Source: Closterium sp. NIES-65 (lineage: Eukaryota; Streptophyta; Zygnematophyceae; Desmidiales; Closteriaceae). Taken from it: DNA of 64,000 nucleotides. The notes under the pieces are model-generated. The model was not told where the DNA came from and ran no database searches. It saw only the letters and a list, made by a program, of their open reading frames with translations. The DNA is taken from contig CANXME010002467.1 in the NCBI GenBank assembly GCA_948144175.1, positions 62,001 through 126,000 on the forward strand, written 5' to 3'. The position numbers and the translations under genes are program-made. The first letter of the stretch is position 1. Each line of letters begins with the position of its first letter. This document shows, one piece after another, positions 43,012-51,400 of the stretch.

Positions 43012-46000
43012 TCATGTCTCTACGAGGGGCACACCTGCAGCAACAGCGTTGCCTTGCTCGCTCTGTGAGCCCTGTTGGTGCGGCGTGACGTTGGCTCGAA
43101 TCCACGCCAGCGTGGCATCGATGGCATTCTGGTCACAGTAAATCCTGTGAAACACACATCGGGCGGGTGAGGGGGGGGGGGGGGGCAGGACAGCACGGTA
43201 AGCTGTATGGACGGCTGGTCTGACACTGCCTGCTCGGCATGATGCACACCACCCATGCACTGGTGGACAAATGAGAGCAAGCAAGCGAGGAAAGAGGAGA
43301 GCAGGCGAAAACTGAAGAGAGCAGGTGAGGACAGTGCAGTGCAGGCACGAGCGCAAGAGAGGGTGGAAGATGCAGAGAGCATGCGAGGGGGGGGTGAGAG
43401 AGAGTCGTGAGTCGTACTCCAGCTGTGCCCGATACCCCTTCAGCACCCGCTCCTCCTCCTTGCTCTCCCTGCGATGCTCTCGCCTCACCGCCTTTTCCCA
43501 CGCCCCCCCACTGCCCCCTCCTCCAACACGACCCTGCCCCCCTTCCCTCTCTGCCCCAAATCTTCCTTCCCCACCCCCCTGCTCCTCTCCATCGCCCTGC
43601 CCTTCCCCACCCGCCTGCACCTCCCCACCCGCCTGCACCTCCCCACCCGCCTGCACCTCCCCACCCGTCGACCCATCAAAGTCGCGCAGCACCATTCCCA
43701 CCAGCTCGTCCTGGGGCGGGCAGAGGGGAGGGGGAACATGGAGGGCAGAGGGGAGGGGGAACATGAAGGGCAGAGGGGAGGGGGAACATGGAGGGCAGGG
43801 GGGAGGGGGAACATGGAGGGCAGGGGGGAGGGGGAGGGGGAACATGGAGGGCAGGGGGGAGGGGGAGGGGGAACATGGAGCCGTGGAATCGAGTGAGCAA
43901 CTGCACACGAGTACAGCAGCTCACATGGGCCAGGTGAGAAGCAGGCAGCAGTAATCACCAAGCGCTTTGACACACATCAACACACGGCTGCTTCACGCAC
44001 CTCTGCGACTTCACGCACTTTTATTGTTTGACACTGCCTCACCAGGGGGGCGATCCTCTCACCAGGGGGGCGATCCTCTCACCAGGGGGGCGATCCTCTC
44101 ACCAGGGGGGCGATCCTCTCACCAGGGGGGCGATCCTCTCACCAGGGGGGCGATCCTCTCACCAGGGGGGCGATCCTCTCACCAGGGGGGCGATCCTCTC
44201 ACCAGGGGGGCGATCCTCTCAACAGGGGGGGCATTCCTCTCACCAGGGGGGCCATTCCTCTCACCAGGGGGGCCATTCCTCTCACCAGGGGGGCCATTCC
44301 TCTCACCAGGGGCGTGTGAGCGGGCAGCCATCGGAAGAGTGGTTGGGAGCGGAACCACGTGATCTGGCGCTTGGCGTAGCGCCGCGACGCCTGCTGAAAC
44401 TCCAAGATGAACGCCACCAGCGCTGCCTGCAGCGCCTCCTGCAACGCCACTTCCACCCGTTGCTCTTCCACCCGTTGCTCTTCCACCCGCTGCTCTTCAA
44501 CCTGCTGCTCTTGCTGCCCTGGCTCCTCACTGGTCCTCGCTTGCCCCATGAGGCGCTGGCAGTGCAGCAGGAAGGCCATGGCCTGGCGGTAGCCGATGGC
44601 GCGTGTGGGCGAGGAGGTGTCGGGGTGCAGCCCCGCTCGCAGCAGCGCCAGACTCTCCTCCAGCAGCCCGCCTGCCGACCACATGGGAGGAGAGGGCACG
44701 GGAGAGGGCACGGGAGGATGTGGCATGTGTGTGGGCGAGGAGGAGTCGGGGGTCAGCCCTGCCCGCAGCAGCGCCAGACTCTCCTCCAGCAGCCCGCCTG
44801 CCAACCGGCCACACGGAGAGAGCGCACGGGGCGACGAGGCATGCAGAGGAAGACAAGAGATGGATGCATGAGGATTCGGGGTGCAGGCCCGCCCGCAGCA
44901 GCGCCACACTCTCCTCCAGCAGCCCGCCTGCCCGCTGCACGGGCGGAGAGAGCGCGAGAGAGGGCATGGGACGATGGGGCATGAAGAGGAAGGCAAGAGA
45001 TGGATGCATGAGGGCGAGGGGGCCGGAGCCGTGGGTTGGTGGAAGGAGTGTGGACTCAAGTGGTGCAGGTGAGGGCAATGGTGAAAGGAGGGTGCAGCGG
45101 ACTGGAGTCGCCACGTACGAGCATTTGCTCGGTAGAATCTCAAAGGCCATAAGTCCTTCCACCTAGCAAGCAAGCAGCAAGGCTCGCCTCACCTGAAAGC
45201 AGCAAGGCTCGCCTCACCTGAAAGCAGCAAGGCTCGCCTCACCTGAAAGCAGCAAGGCTCGCCTCACCTTGCACCATCTCTTCGCAGCGTCGATCTATTC
45301 GGCGGTACAGTGGCAGGCGAGGGGCGTCCAGGAAGAAACAATGGAAGGCGAAAGGTGGAGGTGACGAGGCTGCAGCAGCAGCAGCAGCAGCAGCAGCAGG
45401 CGGGGAGGTGTGTTTGGCCTGGTGGGAAGGCACAGTGATCTCTGATCGGGGCCGCCCCGTGGCCTGAGGGAGGGGAAACAGGCACACGCTTAGACAGGCT
45501 TGGAAAACAAAGCCGTGACGTGGAAAGGAGGGAACATGGTGTTGAAGGTGAAGAGGGGGGAAGGAGAGGACGGTGGCGTGGGGGATTTAGAGTCCCTCAC
45601 TGTCCCTGGCCTGCTGGATGCCGGACACTCTCCACGACTACGCTTTGAGCACTCCTGCCTCTTCACCACTCTTGCCCCCTCCACACGCACACAGTGCCCC
45701 TCACACGCACACACTGCCTCCCACACGCACACATACCCTGAGAATCTCAAACGCCCTGGTCAGCCGGTACCAGTCATTCCGTGCCAGCTGGCCTGCTGTG
45801 ATTGGGTCGCCCGCAGCAGCAAGGGCAGCCAGAGCGGCCTCCCAGTCGCCCTCCTCCGAATACCTCACACGCGGCTGCCTGCTCGCCCACCCCCGCTCCC
45901 TCGCCTCTCTCTCTCTCCCTGCTTCGCCCTGGCCCCCCATCGCCTGGCCCCCCATCGCCTGGCCCCCCATCGCCTGGCCCCCCATCGCCTCCTCCATTCC

Positions 46001-47805
46001 CCCCACACCCACACCATCGTTGCCCTCCTCGCTCCTCCCGTCAGCACTCAACTCTTTCTCCAAGCCGCCCCTCACTGCGTCGGCTGCTGACGCCCTTCCC
46101 GCTGCTGCATCCCCCTCACCCCCACCTACTGCCTCTTCTGCCCCACCAACCGCCGCTACGCTCCTCTCATCCCCCCTCTCATCCCCCCTCGCATCTCCCC
46201 TCGCCCCCTCCCCCCTGCTGGCCTGCCTGGCGCGCATCACAGCGGCCTCGATCTCGCGGGCAACGGCGCGTTCCAGCGCGGGGCAGGAGGGGGGCGTGGC
46301 GGGGCGGCCGTGCAGCAGCCATGCGAGGTACAGCCCCGTGCCGCCCACCACCACCGCCACGCCCCCCCGCTGCACCACACCCTCCACGGCCGTGCGCGCC
46401 GCCTCGTAGAAGTCGCCTGCAGTGAACTCTGCGGGGTGCAAAGGCGGGATGACAGGGGAGGGGAGAGGGGGGGGAAGCCTCCTTCTGAGGCGGGATGCTC
46501 CTGCGCACATGCTCCTGCGCACATGCTCCTGCGCACATGCTCCTGCGCACATGCTCCTGCGCACATGCTCCTGCGCACATGCTCCTGCGCACATGCTCCT
46601 GCGCACATGCTCCTGCGCACATGCTCCTGCGCACATGCTCCTGCGCACATGCTCCTGCTCACATGCTCCTGCGCACATGCTCCTGCGCACATGCTCCTGC
46701 GCACATGCTCCTGCGCACATGCTCCTGCGCACATGCTCCTGCGCACATGCTCCTGCGCACATGCTCCTGCGCACATGCTCCTGCGCACATGCTCCTGCGC
46801 ACATGCTCCTGCGCACATGCTCCTGCTCACATGCTCCTGCTCACATGCGCCACCTCGCCACCTCACCACCTCGCCACCTCACCACCTCACCACCTCGCCA
46901 CCTCACCACCTCGCCACCACGCCCCACCCACCTTGCCACGGCTCGCGGATATCCAGCAGGTGGTGCGGCACGCGGCGCTGCTCGTCAGGGGAGGCCTTGG
47001 CGGACCCCACGTCCAGCCCGCGGTACACCTGCACCGAGTCCGCGCTCACCACCTCGCCGCCCCGCACCGCCTCCGCCACCGCCAGCGCCAGCCGCGACTT
47101 GCCCACTGCTGTGGGGCCCGATATCACAATCACCCGCCGCCCCTGCCCCTGCCCCTGCCCCTGCCCCTGCCCCTGCCCCTGCCCCTGCCCCTGCCCCTGC
47201 CCCTGCCCCTCCCCCTGCCCGTGGCCGTCGCCTCTCGCCTCCTCCCGTGGCCGCCCCGCTGCTGCCCCCTGATCTAGCTGCCCGCGGCCTCTGCGCGCGC
47301 TCGTCTCATCTTCGCATGCACCGGCTGCCAGGCCTTGCGCCAACATCCCCTCGCCCGTGCCCCCTTCGCTCCTCTCGCCCGCTTCGCTCCTCTCCCTCCC
47401 CTCCGTGCACCCTTGCTGCGCGTCCCCTCTCGTTCGTCCCTCCGCCTTCCCCCCGCCCTGCTCGCGCAGCCCGTCAAGCCCCTCTAACCCTGTACCCGCG
47501 CTCCTCGCCATGCGCTCACCGCCCGCGCGGCTGGCAGTGGCAGTGGCAGTGGCAGTGGCAGTGGCAGTGGCAGTGGCTGCTGCAGGTGCAGGTGCAGGTG
47601 CTGGCCCGGCCCTCTCTCGAGCCCCAGTCACTCGCGCGCCTTCACCTTCTCTTCTCCACGCGACTGCCGCCGTCCCTCCTCGCTCGCACTCGTGCCCAAC
47701 GCAGCGGCGCACGGAGTAACGACCGAGCCTGTTTGCAAGTGTACCGTTGAGCCAACTGTCAAGTCTATGCACGGAGTAACTGCCGAACCTGATACCGAGC
47801 AGCAT
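43012..47805 (-). CDS. tRNA dimethylallyltransferase (MiaA/IPT, IPT9-like)
   Basis: It transfers the dimethylallyl group to A37 of tRNAs reading UNN codons, the source of cis-zeatin-type cytokinin in plants. Six exons join in frame: 47805-46932, 46428-45737, 45463-45268, 44671-44307, 43710-43418, 43144-43012, about 850 aa. The P-loop GPTAVGKS (about 230-237), [19 protein letters not shown] and VPHHLLDI are exact for the family. [36 protein letters not shown] and [10 protein letters not shown] follow. The N-terminal 225 residues are low complexity (Gly/Gln and Ala/Thr repeats), and exon 2 has a Gly/Glu/Met insert, so the protein is far longer than bacterial MiaA (about 310 aa). The start is uncertain: in-frame ATGs at 48018 and 47511 also exist. 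The exon 5 donor (GTACGA) is weak. Confidence 0.88.
43711..43880. repeat. Amplified acceptor tract before MiaA exon 5
   Basis: Units of GGGCAGAGGGGAGGGGGAACATGGA (about 26 bp, 5-6 copies) start at the acceptor itself; on the minus strand each unit is a C/T tract ending in CTGCCC, resembling the real CTGCCCGCCCCAG. Confidence 0.85.
44041..44307. repeat. Minisatellite grown from the MiaA exon 4 donor
   Basis: Nine 20-bp units CACCAGGGGGGCGATCCTCT (44041-44220) and four or so 21-22-bp variants with GGCCATTCCTCT (44221-44307) run straight into the exon. On the minus strand each unit contains CTGGTGAGAGG, the same bases as the real exon 4/intron junction at 44307/44306. Confidence 0.92.
44755..44937 (-). 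repeat. Two extra copies of the MiaA exon 4 start
   Basis: Blocks at about 44805-44750 and 44937-44880 repeat the acceptor and first 50 bases of exon 4 (GGLLEESxALLRAGL). They break off before RAIGYRQ. Confidence 0.87.
45173..45268. repeat. 25-bp repeat of the MiaA exon 3 donor, 4 copies
   Basis: Units GCAGCAAGGCTCGCCTCACC plus TGAAA; on the minus strand each carries AGGTGAGGCGAGCC, as does the true donor at 45268/45267. Confidence 0.9.
46495..46920. repeat. 14-bp minisatellite in MiaA intron 1
   Basis: ATGCTCCTGCGCAC repeated about 25 times (46495-46848), a few with CTCAC for CGCAC, then CACCTCGCCACCTCACCAC units to 46920, ending 12 bases from the exon 1 donor. Confidence 0.92.
47138..47580 (-). 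repeat. Hexamer repeats coding Gly-Gln and Ala-Thr runs in MiaA exon 1
   Basis: CCCTGC repeats (47138-47213) give Gly-Gln repeats directly before the P-loop segment. GGCAGT repeats (47527-47575) give Ala-Thr repeats. Both keep the frame, which supports their being coding. Confidence 0.8.
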
Positions 47806-48419
47806 CCCCGTATTGACGAGGCGCGACGGGAGGAGCGCGACGGAAAGGGCCCGCGGTGGTGGGGGGGGCAACCTAAGCGCGACGAGAGGGAGGGCCCGCG
47901 GGGACCTTTCTACGCGCGACGAGAGGGGCCCGCGAGAGGGCTTCCTAAGCGCGACGGGATGCGCGAGGCGACGGGCGGCCTTAGGGGCGACGGGCGGCCT
48001 AGGCGCTACGGGCTGCACGGGGCTACGGGCGGCCTAGGCGCTACGGGCTGCACGGGGCTACGGGCGGCCTAGGCGTGACTGGCAGCGGGGGCGACGGGCT
48101 AACGGGGCCGCGAGGCGCCGAGGCTAGCGGGATCGACGGGCTAACTGGGCAGCGGGGCTAACTCTTGAAATTCGATCAAGGGAAACGTTGAATGCAAAGT
48201 ACGGTACATCAACAGGCGTCTAACGATGCAAACCAATTTATTATGAATAAATTCTGCCAGCTGTAGCTGTAGCGAGAACGTTCCACACAAACCATTTGGT
48301 TGTGGGGAATTCGCAATCCGGTCAATACGAGGTAGCGGCGGCTAGACGTCGCGGCTCGCAACGCAACCCTGCCAGCAGACTGCACGCGACGCGTCATCTT
48401 CAGCGTCGCCACGAGCGCC
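47806..48419. promoter_or_regulatory. Divergent promoter interval between MiaA and LD-carboxypeptidase
   Basis: The two genes start back to back, 614 bases apart by the chosen starts. The left half (47880-48130) is made of GGGCTACGGGCGGCCTAGGC-type repeats. The right half (48170-48340) is AT-richer and more promoter-like. No clear TATA box for either gene is evident. Confidence 0.5.
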
Positions 48420-51400
48420 ATGCCAAACCGTACCAGCGCGCCGTCTCGTCCCGCCCCGCCGCCGGCAATGAGGGCGGGCGACCGCGTGAGCATCGTGGCG
48501 CCCGCCGGGGCCGTGGACGCGCGACTGCTGCGACAAGGCTGCGACGTGCTGGCGTCGTGGTGAGGCACGCACCCTCCCTTCCGTGCGTCGTGGTGAGGCA
48601 CGCACCCTCCCTTCCGTGCGTAGTAATGACGTACACACGCGCTCGCTCGTGCGTTGTGACGTACACACGCGCTCGCTCGTGCGTTGTGACGTACACACGC
48701 GCTCGCTCGTGCGTTGTGACGTACTCACGCGCGAGAGTGGTGACGAGACGCGCACGGTTCATGTGTGCTGAGGCACACGCACGCACACACCTGCTGTCAC
48801 TGCCGCCGCACTGCCGCTCGCACGTGCCGTGAGCTGGGCGATCATATGAATGAGTGAGTGAGGGAGTAGCTGGGAATGCAAACCCGAGCTCATACACATG
48901 CTTTTGACTCGACTCAAAAACCGAGCTCATACACATCGTGACTGCCGCTGCTCACTTGCGAGGTGTCCCCACGCGCTGTCACGCCATTGGGCCTCCCTCC
49001 CCCTTTTGAGAATTCTCACAAGTAATTTCAGCACAGGGCCTCCCCTTTCCATCGTTCTGCCCTCCCCTCCCCCTCGTTCTGCCCTCCCCTCCCCCTCGTT
49101 CTGCCCTCCCCTCCCCCTCGTTCTGCCCTCCCCTCCCCCTCGTTCTGCCCTCCCCGCTCTTCTTGAGCTCGGCAGGGGGCTCGTGCCGGTCGTGCATCCG
49201 CAAGTCGCACTGCGCCAAGCCTACCTCGCAGGCTCGGACCAAGCCAGAGCCGCAGGTCTGGTGGAGGCGTTTCTGGACCCCTCCACGCGCGCAGTGGTGT
49301 GCGCCCGGGGCGGGTATGGCTGTGCGCGCCTGCTGCCCCTGCTGGAGCGCGCGCTTAGGGGGGAGGGGCAGGGGGAGGGGGGAGGGGAGGCGGAGGGGAA
49401 GGGGGAACGAGAATGGGAGTGCGGAGGCTGGGAGTGCGGGGAGAGGGAGGCGGAATTGGAGAGAGGCGCGGAGGCAGTGTTGGGGGAAGGAGGAGCAGCG
49501 ATTGAGGGCAGGACGGATGAGGACAGGGGGCATCACGCCAAGGGAAATGAGCGGGTGGAGTGTGGGGGCACTGGGGGTGAGGGCAAGGGGGATCAAGGAA
49601 AGGCGAATGAGGGCGAGGGTGAGGCAGGCGGATGGGCGCAGAGGGTTGATGGGTGGGCGGAGTGTGTGGCGGAGGAGGGGGGTAGTAGGGGGACGGTGAT
49701 GGGGGGAGGAGAGGATGGAGGGGAGGGGCGTGCAGAGGTACGGGAGGGCGTGGGGACAGCGAGTGAAAGGGCAGCAGGAGGCGATGGTGGGTGCAGAGGT
49801 GCAGATAGATCAACTGGTTGCAGTGCTGATGTGGCACGATGCTCTACTGCTGACGTGGCGCAAGGCAGCAGCAGGCGCTCGTGTCTTGCTACACAGATCC
49901 GCCGCAAGCGATTCTTCGGCTTCAGTGATGTCACGGCGCTGCACAGGTGGGCGCAATGGTGCAAGTGTGTGGTTCCTGCCCTGTTCAACCAGCACGTGCG
50001 TGCACAAGCCATGCTCGTGTCTTTCAACCTGCCTGCCGATTCAGCCATGCTTTTGCTTTTGCTTTTGCACAAGGCCCGAGGCACCGAACCAATGCCCCCT
50101 CGAGACTTTCAGCTGTGAACCCACATGTCTGCATGTGCAAACTACCATCACGCATACCATCTCTGCTCAATCCCTCCTCCCCACCCCTCCTCTTATTGGT
50201 ATCTCCTTTACTCTTCTCTCCACTTGTTCGCTTGGTCTCTTTCCCCTTTTTCCCCCCATGTTAGTTTCTTCCAGGCGGAGCTAGCAGAGCCAATCATCTC
50301 CTTCCACGCGCCCATGCCAGCCACATCATTCTTCACCGACCAATCAGCAACCGCCAGCAGAGCAGCCCTCCGTGCCGCCCTCTTCGAACCCTCGCTCACT
50401 CTCGCCTGCCCCCCGCTTCAGGTGATGGTCAGGTGCCCTCTAGGTAAATGTCCGGTGCTTTTCGGGTTATCGTCACTTCATTGCCCTCCCTGCCACCTCT
50501 CTCCCCCTTCCCTCGCGCCTTGCTCCCTGCTGTAATTCCTGTCAGCTTTTGGGCTCTTGACGCATCCCCTTGCATACCCTTCAATTCTCCGCTCTCCTTC
50601 TGTTTCACCCCGCCTTTCCCCCTATATTTCCTCCGCCAACCCCCTTCATCCACCACCGGCCCGCTGCCTCCGGAGGGGCTGCTACTGAGGCGCCTAATGG
50701 AGCAATGTTCCCCTCCCCTTTGCTCCCCTTCGCCCCTCAATATCCTCCGTCCCCACCCCGCCTCTCTTCCCCACGCCTTCCCCCCTCCGCCTTCCCCTCC
50801 CCGCCTTCCCCTCTCCGCCTTTCCCCCTCCGCCTTCCCCTCTCCGCCTTCCCTTCTCCGCCTTTCCCTCTCCGCCTTCCCCTCTCCACCTTTCCCCCTCC
50901 GCCTTCCCCTCTCCGTCTTCCCCTCTCCGCCTTTCCCCCTCCGCCTTCCCCTCTCCGCCTCCCCTCTCCGCCTTTCCCCCTCCGCCTTCCCCTCTCCACC
51001 TTCCCCTCTCCGCCTTCCCCCTCCTCCTTCCCCCTCTCCGCCTTTCCCCTCCACCTTCCCCCTCCGCCTTCCCCTCTCCGCCTCCCCCCTCCGCCTTCCC
51101 CTTCCGCCTTTCCCCCTCCGCCTTCCCCTCTCCACCTTCCCCTCTCCGCCTTCCCCCTCCACCTTTCCCCCTCCGCCTTCCCCTCTCCGCCTTCCCCCTC
51201 CGCCTTCCCCCTCCGCCTTTCGCCCTCCGCCTTCCCCTCTCCACCTTCCCCCTCCGCCTTCCCCCTCCGCCTTTCCCCCTCCGCCTTCCCCTCTCTGCCT
51301 TCCCCTCTCCACCTTCCCCCTCCGCCTTCCCCTCTCCGCCTTCCCCCTCCGCCTTCCCCCCTCCACCTTCCCCCTCCGCCTTCCCCTCTCCGCCTCCCCC

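Noticed and set aside
44041-44307. CRISPR-like or promoter-like array of 20-bp repeats
   Set aside because: There are no spacers. The array is a minisatellite that ends at an exon junction.
46179-46869. Cys/His-rich frames (repeats of AHAPAHM or RRSMCAGAC)
   Set aside because: They are produced by the 14-bp minisatellite in MiaA intron 1.
50271-50280. Acceptor CCAG at 50274 for LD-carboxypeptidase exon 3
   Set aside because: Joined to exon 2 it gives an immediate stop (TAG). The upstream TTAG at 50264 keeps the frame and adds SFFQ.
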